From Planctomycetota bacterium (GTDB lineage Bacteria; Planctomycetota; SZUA-567), in NCBI GenBank assembly GCA_020060765.1, contig JAGUZQ010000119.1, positions 1-41,202 on the forward strand: a stretch of DNA of 41,202 nt, read 5' to 3'. This document shows positions 7,883 through 15,358 of the stretch, piece by piece. Every line of letters begins with the position of its first letter. Within the stretch, counting starts at the first letter, position 1. Below the pieces are notes generated by a model, which saw nothing but the letters and a program-made list of their open reading frames with translations, was not told the origin of the DNA and did not search any database. Made by a program: the position numbers and the translations under genes.

Positions 7883-9823
7883 ATGGCGGATTTTGAATAC
7901 AATATCGGCGGCGGCGTGAAGCGGGCGCATCTGGAAAACGGCTCGTATATATTCGGGCGCGCCGGAGCCTGCGACGTTTCCATCCGCGAGCCGTCCATCT
8001 CCAGCCAGCACGTGCGCATCGACATCGAGGGCGAGAAAGTCCTTTTTCGCGATCTGCTCAGTCGCAACGGAACTTTCCTGAACGGCGTCCGCCGGGAGAG
8101 CGGCGAACTCCGGGAAGGCGATGTGCTTAAACTGGGCAAGGTGGAACTTCAGGTTGGCCAGCGCCACTCCGTCGCGCCTGCCCCGATTCCGCTGGATTTT
8201 TCCCGCGATCCGCACACCAACGTCGATGAGGAGACTCCGCCGGAAATGAATTTCGTTCCCGCCCGAGTCGAGCCCGCATCCAGGGAGCGGGCGGTGGAGG
8301 TGGTGCGGCCTTCCGCGGAACTGGTGCCGGTCAAACAATCTGTCGCCGCCGGAGTTTCGGACAAGAAACGGAAACTTCTGATCGCCGTTGCCGCCGCGGT
8401 GTGCGTGGTGCTGGCGGGACTGTTGCTGATGCCTTCAACGCCGCCGCCGATAGTCAAGAAGCCGGATGTGCAGTACTGGCCAGCGGTAAAAGATGGGGTG
8501 GAGGCATTCCGGCGGGGAGAATACAGCAAGGCGCGCCAGACCTGGGACGAAATCGACAAGGCGATGAAGGGGGCCAAGCCTGATTCGACCGTCAAGGCGG
8601 CGCGCGTACTGGCGGAAGCGGCGCAGCCATTCGCCGATTACGAAGCGGGAAAACAGTCCGCGCCCGACTGGAACAGTCTGCTGGCCAGCCTGCGCGAATA
8701 TATTGATTCCGGCGAAAACTCGGCTCTGGACAATTTCATGCAAGACCTGGTTTCGCGCTGCCTCAAGGAGGGCAGGGCGGAACGGCAATTCCAGGAGGCG
8801 GAGAAAATCCGCGCTTCCGGCGATCTGGAAACCGCCAAGGCGGAATATATGAAGGTCGCCGATGCGACGATGTTTTACAGCCGCGCTGGCAGGAGGGTGG
8901 AGGAGTGCGTCGAGGAAATTTACCAGAACAGCCGCCGCGCGGTGCTGGCGCTCGCCGCCGGGGGAGACCTGCAGGACGCTATCAACCGCGCGCAGGAATT
9001 GATGAACGGACGTGACGACCAGGAGTTGCTGACCCTGGTAGGGGGCTGGAAAGTATCGCTCGATCGTAAACGGCTGCTGGAGCGAATCGGTAATCTGTCG
9101 CAATCCCACGACTCCGCCCAACTCCGCGAGGCGCAGCGCATGATCGCCTCCTTGCCGGACGACGATCCTGCCAAGGCGCGCCTGCTGGGAAGGTCTGAAG
9201 AAATTGACAGGCAATTCTATCTTGAAAAAATCCTGAATATGTATAATCTTTGGGCTGTGGATGCCTTGCTCAACGAAAAGGAAAATCCCCTGGCCAGCCG
9301 CCCAGAGGTACAGCAGCTCATCGACAAGGCGGTCAGGATCAAGAAGCTGTTCGACGAAGCCGACAAGGAACTGGAGAATAAGGAATATTTCAAGGCGCGC
9401 GAACTATGGGACGAAGTCAGGGCGCTGGAAGGATTCAACCGGCATCCCGCCAACCAGAAGGCGCGCGACCTGCTGGGCGAATGGTCGCTGGAGAAACTGG
9501 GCGAGCTTTACCGCATCGCCGCGCTGGAGGCTCTCCACTCCGGCAAGTACCGTCTGGGTCGGCAGCGACTGACCATTGCCTCGGAAAAATGCCGGGTGGA
9601 TGTCGAGGAAGAGGTAAAAAGATTCTGGGAAATCGGCAGAAAACTGCTCAACCAGGGGCTGAACAAGATTCTGACCGACGGCGCTTTCCAGGGCAAGCAG
9701 GATATTCTCAGCGCCCGGGACTGCTTCCTCCCCACCGGCTCGGAAGAAGACATCAAGTGGTTCGACCTTTGCAATAAGAAATACAAAGACAAAATCGGGG
9801 AAGACCCCCCTCCGTTTAAATAA
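7883..9823 (+). CDS. FHA-domain membrane protein with helical-repeat domain
   Basis: A 646-residue protein with an FHA domain at about 15-95 (IFGRAGACDVSIRE, SISSQHVRID, DLLSRNGTFLNG), a charged linker, a membrane helix at about 163-183 (LLIAVAAAVCVVLAGLLLM) and a periplasmic region of about 460 residues. That region is almost all helix with TPR/Sel1-like spacing, e.g. DGVEAFRRGEYSKARQTWDE and EADKELENKEYFKARELWDE. Likely a scaffold that reads phosphorylation inside and binds partners outside. It sits 19 bp after the first membrane FHA gene and just before the kinase, its most likely modifier. That partnership is inferred. Confidence 0.85.
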   Translation: MADFEYNIGGGVKRAHLENGSYIFGRAGACDVSIREPSISSQHVRIDIEGEKVLFRDLLSRNGTFLNGVRRESGELREGDVLKLGKVELQVGQRHSVAPAPIPLDFSRDPHTNVDEETPPEMNFVPARVEPASRERAVEVVRPSAELVPVKQSVAAGVSDKKRKLLIAVAAAVCVVLAGLLLMPSTPPPIVKKPDVQYWPAVKDGVEAFRRGEYSKARQTWDEIDKAMKGAKPDSTVKAARVLAEAAQPFADYEAGKQSAPDWNSLLASLREYIDSGENSALDNFMQDLVSRCLKEGRAERQFQEAEKIRASGDLETAKAEYMKVADATMFYSRAGRRVEECVEEIYQNSRRAVLALAAGGDLQDAINRAQELMNGRDDQELLTLVGGWKVSLDRKRLLERIGNLSQSHDSAQLREAQRMIASLPDDDPAKARLLGRSEEIDRQFYLEKILNMYNLWAVDALLNEKENPLASRPEVQQLIDKAVRIKKLFDEADKELENKEYFKARELWDEVRALEGFNRHPANQKARDLLGEWSLEKLGELYRIAALEALHSGKYRLGRQRLTIASEKCRVDVEEEVKRFWEIGRKLLNQGLNKILTDGAFQGKQDILSARDCFLPTGSEEDIKWFDLCNKKYKDKIGEDPPPFK

Positions 9824-9833
9824 CGAGCTGACC

Positions 9834-11396
9834 GTGACCGATATAAATAACGACCGTCCGCCTCTGACTTTCCAGCAGGAAGACCTTTCCGGCAAAGAAA
9901 TCGCAGGATGCAAGATCAGCCATAAGCTGGGGCAGGGGGCTATGGGCGCGGTCTACCTCGCCGAGCAGTCCAACCTGCGCCGCACCGTGGCGGTCAAGGT
10001 GCTCGACCCCAAGTTCAGCCGTGACCTGACCTATATCGAGCGCTTCGAGCGCGAAGCTCGCAGCGCCGCCCGGTTGACCCATTACAACATCGTGCAGGTT
10101 TTCGATTACGGTCGCGTCGACGACCTGTATTATATCGTCAACGAATATGTCGACGGCGGCAACGTCCAGTCCATCATCGACGCCGAGGGCTGCATCCCCC
10201 CCGAGACCGCCATCGACATCGTCCTCCAGTCCGCGCGCGGCCTGGCCGTGGCGCAGGAGCAGTCAGTCGTCCATCGCGACATCAAGCCGGAAAACCTGAT
10301 GCTGACCAAGGCGGGGGTGGTGAAGATCGCCGACTTCGGCCTGGCCAAGGTCGTGAAAGACGACGCCACCGTCACCCAGTCAGGGATGATCGTGGGTACG
10401 CCTTTCTACATGAGCCCGGAGCAGGCCAAAGGGCTGGAACTGGACGGCCGCAGCGACGTCTACAGCCTGGGCGTGAGCTTCTACCACATGACCGTGGGGC
10501 AGCTTCCTTTCGACGCGGAAAGCGTGATCGGGGTTCTGCTCAAGCAGATTTCCGCCGAGCGCCCCGACCCTTGCGTGCTCAATCCCTCGCTGCCCCAGGC
10601 GATGGGGCAGGTCATCGTAAAGATGATGGCGCGGCGGCCGGAAGACCGCTATCAGACCGCGCGCGAACTGGTGCCGGTACTGGAGAGTCTGCGCGACCAG
10701 GTCAAGCACGGCGCCACTGGCGACGCGATCCACATCCCTTCCGCCCCGGTCGACCGCTCCGAGCGCTACAAGAAACTCGGAAGCAGCCAGATCATCATGC
10801 TTGACCGGCGCACCGTCTCCGCCGATGTCGCCGAAAAAATGCGCCTGATGATCCGGGGCGACTCAGGCGTGTTTGTCGAAAGCAACCGGGTCTATCCCGT
10901 CGACACCCTGGTGGAGATGCGTTTTCGCGTACACAACAGGGGCGAGACCTTCCGTGGTCTCGGCGTCGTGCGCTGGGTTTCCGAGCCGCCCGAGCACCCC
11001 GGCATGGGCATTACCTTCCTTAAGGTCAACAGCCTGCCCGCCGAACACAAGACCAGCGCCTCCCAGCGTCTCCGGGTGGTGGAGCGCCAGCAGATTCAGC
11101 AGGTGGTGAGCCAGAAGATCAAGCCGGTGGACGCGCTCCGGATGCTGACGCGCACGCCCTTGCACTGCCGGATGCTGCGCTATAGCTACGCCAACAGCGG
11201 CCAGTTCGTCAACACCCAGCAGATTGCCAGCGCCCTGGGCGTAGGCGTGCGGATGCTCAAGGACGCTATCGAGGTGTTCGAACGCGTGGGCGTACTGAAG
11301 CCGCAGGACAGCGACATCTATGAACTTACCTGGCCGGAAGACGAGGCGCTGCAGCGGGAAATCGTCTCCTGGGTCAGCCGCTTCGGGTTGCTCTGA
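9834..11396 (+). CDS. Ser/Thr protein kinase with PilZ-like domain and C-terminal winged-helix-like region
   Basis: Hanks-type (Pkn/PknB) kinase of 520 residues, apparently cytosolic with no membrane helix. Kinase domain about 25-285: Gly loop LGQGAMGAVYLAE, VAVKVL lysine, HRDIKPENLM, DFGLAK, GTPFYMSPEQAKG; all catalytic residues are present. Residues about 300-400 look like a PilZ (c-di-GMP-type) domain: RYKKLGSS start, RGDSGVFVESN, VEMRFRV, GVVRWVSEPPEHPGMGITFL. The last 110 residues include QQIASALGVGVRMLKDAIEV, a winged-helix-like segment. The start is GTG at 9834. It closes the operon holding FHA-TadA and two membrane FHA proteins, its likely targets. Whether c-di-GMP binds is unclear because a full RxxxR motif is not obvious. 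Confidence 0.9.
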   Translation: MTDINNDRPPLTFQQEDLSGKEIAGCKISHKLGQGAMGAVYLAEQSNLRRTVAVKVLDPKFSRDLTYIERFEREARSAARLTHYNIVQVFDYGRVDDLYYIVNEYVDGGNVQSIIDAEGCIPPETAIDIVLQSARGLAVAQEQSVVHRDIKPENLMLTKAGVVKIADFGLAKVVKDDATVTQSGMIVGTPFYMSPEQAKGLELDGRSDVYSLGVSFYHMTVGQLPFDAESVIGVLLKQISAERPDPCVLNPSLPQAMGQVIVKMMARRPEDRYQTARELVPVLESLRDQVKHGATGDAIHIPSAPVDRSERYKKLGSSQIIMLDRRTVSADVAEKMRLMIRGDSGVFVESNRVYPVDTLVEMRFRVHNRGETFRGLGVVRWVSEPPEHPGMGITFLKVNSLPAEHKTSASQRLRVVERQQIQQVVSQKIKPVDALRMLTRTPLHCRMLRYSYANSGQFVNTQQIASALGVGVRMLKDAIEVFERVGVLKPQDSDIYELTWPEDEALQREIVSWVSRFGLL

Positions 11397-11425
11397 TTTT
11401 CTGAGTCTATACCGTGACAATTTGC

Positions 11426-12697
11426 TTACTGACAGGGGAGGGGAGCGCCAATCAGTGTCGCGCCGTCTGTTGCAGTGATCAGGAGTTTTACTTCCAGTTT
11501 CCGCCAGGTTTCTGGCCCCTTGAAATTTGCGCGGAGATATTCTGGGGTATAGCCCGACCGCATTTTGCCTGCCCGACCCTCCACCAGCACCGATACCTCC
11601 TTGCCGACAAAAGATCTGGCATAGTCTGAAGCCGCTTTTTCCGCTACAGCCAGCAGGCGGTCTTTCCGTTCCTTAATCACCCGGTCAGGAGTAGTCTGTC
11701 TGAATTTCGCCGCCGGGGTGCCGGGGCGCCGTGAGAATAGGAAGATATGCGTACGGGCGAAATTAGCAGCTTCGACCATGCGCAGAGTATTGGCGAATTC
11801 GGTTTCACCTTCGCCGGGAAAGCCGACAATGATGTCGGTAGTCAGCGCCACTCCCGGTAGCAGATCGCGCGCGCGCCGCACGATATCCAGATAATCAGCG
11901 ACGGTATAGTTCCGATTCATCAGGCGCAGTATTTCGGCGTCGCCGCTCTGGAGAGGCAGGTGCAGATGGGGGCAGATTTTATCGGACACTGTAAAAGACT
12001 GTAATATCCTGTCACTGATATGCGGCGGTTCGATCGAGCTGAGGCGCAGGCGGCGCAAGGCGTCGATTCCGGTCAGCGTGTCGATCAGTTCGGGCAGTCC
12101 TTTATTTTCAAAATGATAGCGGCCGATGGTAATGCCGGTCAGCACCTGTTCCTGGTAGCCGTTTTCGGCCAGCCGTCTGCATTCGGCGACGATTTCATCA
12201 AAGGGACGGCTGACGGGTTTGCCGCGCGCGCGGGGAATAGTGCAATAGCTGCAGAAATTGTCGCAACCGTCCTGGATTTTGACAAAGGCGCGGGTATGGC
12301 CGACAAAATCATGCAGGGAAAAAGCAAATCTGTTGTCAGGCGCGGCGGAGCAGGGGAGGTCTGCCAGTAATTCAGGAATAAGGTGCTTACGGGGATTAGG
12401 CACCAGCAGTTCCACGCCGGGGAGGTTCTTCGGCCACTTTTCCTCAATGTCGATCGCACAACCGGTGATGACGACGCGAATTTGCGGATTAGCGCGACAG
12501 GCTGCATTGACGGCGTTCCGGCAGGTGGTATTGGCGCGCACCGTGACAGCGCAGGTGTTGAAGATCGCGACCGTTGCCGAGCCAGCATCGCCGACTTCAA
12601 CCCAACCCGCACCAAGCATGGCTTCGCGCACGCCCTGCGATTCGTATTGGTTGGCCTTGCAACCGAAGGTTCGGAGGAGGAAGGATTTTTGCCGCAT
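11426..12697 (-). CDS. mtaB: tRNA (N6-threonylcarbamoyladenosine-C2)-methylthiotransferase MtaB
   Basis: Radical-SAM methylthiotransferase that converts t6A37 to ms2t6A37 in ANN-decoding tRNAs. The 423-residue protein has the N-terminal UPF0004 domain with three cluster cysteines (C13 in FGCKANQYES, C49 in NTCAVT, C80 in ITGCA), the radical-SAM motif CDNFCSYC (C145, C149, C152), DIIVGFPGE, and a TRAM-like end. FGCKANQ plus TCAVT separates MtaB from MiaB and RimO. It faces the kinase gene convergently with only 29 bp between, and reads in the opposite sense to the tad operon, marking the change of strand. Confidence 0.95.
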   Translation of the reverse strand: MRQKSFLLRTFGCKANQYESQGVREAMLGAGWVEVGDAGSATVAIFNTCAVTVRANTTCRNAVNAACRANPQIRVVITGCAIDIEEKWPKNLPGVELLVPNPRKHLIPELLADLPCSAAPDNRFAFSLHDFVGHTRAFVKIQDGCDNFCSYCTIPRARGKPVSRPFDEIVAECRRLAENGYQEQVLTGITIGRYHFENKGLPELIDTLTGIDALRRLRLSSIEPPHISDRILQSFTVSDKICPHLHLPLQSGDAEILRLMNRNYTVADYLDIVRRARDLLPGVALTTDIIVGFPGEGETEFANTLRMVEAANFARTHIFLFSRRPGTPAAKFRQTTPDRVIKERKDRLLAVAEKAASDYARSFVGKEVSVLVEGRAGKMRSGYTPEYLRANFKGPETWRKLEVKLLITATDGATLIGAPLPCQ

Positions 12698-12703
12698 TAT
12701 TTA

Positions 12704-13840
12704 TTAAAATCTTTCTTCATCTAAGCGGTCTCCCTCTATCACTTCTCCATTTGGTAATACGACTTTTATCAACTCCCCGTTGTCGTAGGTTTTCGTGCGA
12801 AGCAACTCTCCTGTTTCGTTCCAGTAGCGCCAATTACCGGTGGCCTCACCATTTATACATTCACCTTCTTCCCGCAACTGGCCATTTTCAAACCATTCAA
12901 AATGTTTTCCATGTTCTATATTATTTTTGTACTCATGCTCACGTTGTTTATTACCGTTTTCATACCATTCAATAAATTTACCATTCTGTCTGCCGTCTTT
13001 GAAGTTACATTCAAACCTTTTTGTCCCATCAAAGCGCCAAGATGTTTGTTTTCCGTCAACATTTAAGAAATCTAAATATTCTCCTTCGTCACTTTTTTGT
13101 CCGTTTTCGTACCAACAGATACCTTTATAGCGATATACACCATCGCGTTCCCAATATTCTCTCTCTTCGGTCTTTATCCCGTTTTTGTACCATATCGACT
13201 TGCCGTGGAATTGGCCATTTTTATAGTTGCAGTCGGCCTCGACCTGTCCCTTATCATCCCAGCACAGTTTCCGTCCTTGTTCTTCCCCATTCAGGTATTC
13301 ACACTCTTCCTCTTTCTGACCGTTCTCGTGCCAAGAAATATCTTTCCCGTGCTTTTCTCCATTGAGATATTCGCATTCTTCTTGTAGTTGTCCATTTTTG
13401 TACCAATCTAAATGTTTACCGCTTTTTTTATCGAGGATATATTCACCTTCCGACGACAATTGCCCGTTATCGTACCAACTCTTGCAAATTCCATGACACT
13501 TACCATGCAAAAGTTCAACCTCATATTTTATAGCACCATTTTCATGCCATTCGAACCAAGTGCCAGTAAAATCATCAGGCCTCCAGGTCAATCTTGAGTT
13601 TTCCGGTATTATTCGGATAACATTCCGTAAAATAAATCCGGGGCATGTACATCCTCTGATATGATCCTGAAACACATAAATCCACCGATTCCACTGGCAG
13701 TTGCCTAAGCAGAGGACGGCGATCAGGGAGGCGGCGCAACTGACAAGAAGAAACACCGCAGCCACCGGCAGGCCGCGTCGCCAGAAGCGGCGGCAGCGCA
13801 GGGTCGAGACGCGTCCGGGGAACCTTTGGCGGTTATTCAC
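12704..13840 (-). CDS. MORN-2 repeat protein, membrane-anchored
   Basis: A 378-residue protein with a basic start and a hydrophobic segment at about 23-48 (signal anchor), then about a dozen 20-24-residue MORN-2-type repeats of the form W-YENG-Q...EGEY-NG...HGK from residue 80 to the end. Such proteins are often labelled YwqK-family antitoxin, but no toxin gene is next to it and the label has little meaning here. The repeat part is clearly richer in A+T than the neighbours while the first 40 codons are GC-rich like them, suggesting import or fusion. It begins with GTG at 13840, overlapping the end of the next gene by 8 bp. Function unknown. Confidence 0.8.
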   Translation of the reverse strand: MNNRQRFPGRVSTLRCRRFWRRGLPVAAVFLLVSCAASLIAVLCLGNCQWNRWIYVFQDHIRGCTCPGFILRNVIRIIPENSRLTWRPDDFTGTWFEWHENGAIKYEVELLHGKCHGICKSWYDNGQLSSEGEYILDKKSGKHLDWYKNGQLQEECEYLNGEKHGKDISWHENGQKEEECEYLNGEEQGRKLCWDDKGQVEADCNYKNGQFHGKSIWYKNGIKTEEREYWERDGVYRYKGICWYENGQKSDEGEYLDFLNVDGKQTSWRFDGTKRFECNFKDGRQNGKFIEWYENGNKQREHEYKNNIEHGKHFEWFENGQLREEGECINGEATGNWRYWNETGELLRTKTYDNGELIKVVLPNGEVIEGDRLDEERF

Positions 13841-14378
13841 CTTTGCCTTGTCCCTTGAAATAGCTTTCCTTGCTGGCGAAGAGGACGTTGAAGCTGGTCA
13901 GGCTGCCGTAGGAGCGGGTGATGTAGCCTTCCAGTTCCAGCTTGTCCTCGTCGGTCAGCGCAGGGTGATTGTTGATCTTCTGTTCCAGCACGCGCAGCTT
14001 CTCGCGGACGCCGATAATCTTCTTGAAGAACGCTTCCAGCGGGATGTCCTTGGGCTGGGTGTCGGCCTGGCCGGGAATGAGCTTGATCGTGCCGCCGATC
14101 CAACGTTTCCCCAGTTCGATATTGGTGTCGATCCAGCCGTAGTCGCCGAGGACTTCGCGCACGGCTTGCTTGATGCGGTCGGTCTCGGGGTCGCCGACGG
14201 TTTCCTCCGCCGTCATGCCTTCGAAGTCGTAGGCGACTTTCTTCACCTCGCCGCCCTTGAAGAGGACAACGTGGCAGTCGTTTTCATAGCCCACTACGCG
14301 CCCGGCGCCAAAGGAAACGTGCCGCACAATCGAACCGACGCCAAATTTCGGAACGGAGTTTTCAGGGTTGCTTTCCAT
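13833..14378 (-). CDS. Conserved hypothetical protein with Tudor/SH3-like N-terminus
   Basis: A 181-residue protein. The first 55 residues (KFGVGSIVRHVSFGAGRVVG...VLFKGGEVKKVAY) resemble the small Tudor-like DUF3553 module at the C-terminus of UvrD/PcrA helicases and in CarD-like RNA-polymerase binders. The rest is helical, without a known family (DYGWIDTNIELGKRWIGGTI, DEDKLELEGYITRSYGSL). ATG at 14378 was chosen with AGAGG nine bases upstream; an earlier in-frame start at 14435 would run across the phage attachment site. The prophage lies only 37 bp upstream, so integration has replaced this gene's original upstream region and maybe its promoter. Confidence 0.7.
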   Translation of the reverse strand: MESNPENSVPKFGVGSIVRHVSFGAGRVVGYENDCHVVLFKGGEVKKVAYDFEGMTAEETVGDPETDRIKQAVREVLGDYGWIDTNIELGKRWIGGTIKLIPGQADTQPKDIPLEAFFKKIIGVREKLRVLEQKINNHPALTDEDKLELEGYITRSYGSLTSFNVLFASKESYFKGQGKGE

Positions 14379-14414
14379 GTTAGTAAACCTCTTGCAGACC
14401 GAAAGAATAGACAG

Positions 14415-14449
14415 ATCCCGAACGCAACATAACATACAGTGCCGGTCTT
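14415..14449. other. attL: left prophage attachment site, half dif-like
   Basis: The 24-bp sequence at 14415-14438 (ATCCCGAACGCAACATAACA and the next four bases) is repeated exactly at 23676-23699. Read as a 28-bp dif it gives one arm ACGCAACATAA (14422-14432), centre CATACA (14433-14438) and a second arm GTGCCGGTCTT that does not fit dif. The arm nearest the repeat is shared; the other differs from attR, as in XerCD phage integrations. Confidence 0.85.
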
Positions 14450-14538
14450 TGTGGTATAAAGTTTTTGTGAATTATTTCAGTCATTCAGTTCCCCTCTTGC
14501 ATCATACCATTTTTTATCTTGATTTCAAGTTTAAATAG

Positions 14539-14596
14539 CATAGTATGAAGTTAAAGCATAGTGTAAGAATGCGTATATCATACTATGAAATTAAAC
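14539..14596. promoter_or_regulatory. Repeated CATAGTATG-type boxes upstream of the left phage genes
   Basis: Box CATAGTATG-AAG-TTAAA at 14539, a partial box CATAGTGT at 14557, and the inverted-core box CATACTATG-AAA-TTAAA at 14579. The two 9-mers are reverse complements of each other and share the TTAAA tail. They lie 29-86 bp ahead of the + strand start at 14625, so they look like an operator for a phage regulator, perhaps the small protein encoded there. Binding is inferred. Confidence 0.45.
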
Positions 14597-14624
14597 ATTG
14601 TCAAATGATATTTGGAGAATTTTT

Positions 14625-14804
14625 ATGAGAAAAAAAACTTTCGGTATAACCCCCAATGATGATAAAGAGTTACATTGGAAAATCCTTAAGGATAATTCTT
14701 CGACAAATCCTTTTGACGGAATTTCTTTCAATAGGCATATTAATCTTGCCGTCGCTGAATATGTCGAAAAATACTTCATGAAACAAGTGAAAAAAGCTAT
14801 ATGA
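14625..14804 (+). CDS. Small phage protein, possible DNA-binding regulator
   Basis: A 59-residue basic protein, read against the rest of the phage genes. It starts at the ATG at 14625, with GGAG seven bases upstream; an earlier in-frame ATG at 14598 lacks a ribosome site. The sequence has a short strand-like start (KKTFGITPND) then two predicted helices (ELHWKILKDN and NRHINLAVAEYVEKYFMKQV), a size and layout compatible with a ribbon-helix-helix regulator, but no convincing family match can be made by eye. Repeated palindromic boxes lie just upstream. It overlaps the following gene by ATGA. Confidence 0.6.
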   Translation: MRKKTFGITPNDDKELHWKILKDNSSTNPFDGISFNRHINLAVAEYVEKYFMKQVKKAI

Positions 14805-15358
14805 AAACGCTTGGCGAATTAATTTTCGTACTTTCTTTTTTCCTGTTGTTGTTTCTTGGGATTATGAAATTAGCCGTCTTTTTTCGGGATTTCTTACGTA
14901 AAATTATAGATAATCTAAATGCTTTATTTCCTAAAAATATACTGCCTTACGAATCTCGGAAATATCTGCTGACAGATACTGAAAAGCATTTCTACGTTGC
15001 CTTAAATTCTGCCTTGATTTCTTATGACCCATCCCTACGCATTCTTTCCAAAGTTCGCCTTGCAGATATTATAAAGCCCAAAAACGGAATAGAACACTGG
15101 CAGCACTTTTTCAATAAGATTTCAGCAAAACACATTGATTTCGTTATCTGTTCAGCAGAATTCAATATCCTTTTCTGCATTGAACTAGATGATTCTTCGC
15201 ATTCAAAACCAAACCGGAAAGAACGGGATTCCTTTGTTGATTCAGCTTTGAAATCGTCTGAAATTCCAATCATTCACATACCGACCGCTTACAAATACGA
15301 TTCTTTCACGATCATTGAAAATCTAAACATTGCAGTCAGGGCAGGGCAGGGGGCTTAG
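14801..15358 (+). CDS. DUF2726 domain protein of the prophage
   Basis: A 185-residue protein with an N-terminal membrane helix (about 3-26) and a DUF2726 domain at about 50-170: LLTDTEKHFYVALNSALISY, then KHIDFVICS, ILFCIELDDSSHSKPNRKER, and IPIIHIPTA. The DFV...IELDDSSH arrangement resembles the PD-(D/E)XK nuclease fold, as in related DUF559 proteins, so a nuclease or DNA-end role is possible. It is coupled to the small gene before it by an ATGA overlap and meets rep tail to tail with a 4-bp overlap. Its role in the phage is not known. Confidence 0.75.
   Translation: MKTLGELIFVLSFFLLLFLGIMKLAVFFRDFLRKIIDNLNALFPKNILPYESRKYLLTDTEKHFYVALNSALISYDPSLRILSKVRLADIIKPKNGIEHWQHFFNKISAKHIDFVICSAEFNILFCIELDDSSHSKPNRKERDSFVDSALKSSEIPIIHIPTAYKYDSFTIIENLNIAVRAGQGA

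Noticed and set aside
12704..13840. Antitoxin of a toxin-antitoxin pair
   Set aside because: The YwqK label is a database habit for MORN-2 repeats; no toxin-like gene is adjacent.
14415..14449. tRNA-type attachment site
   Set aside because: No tRNA gene or cloverleaf at either end; the repeat matches a dif layout instead.
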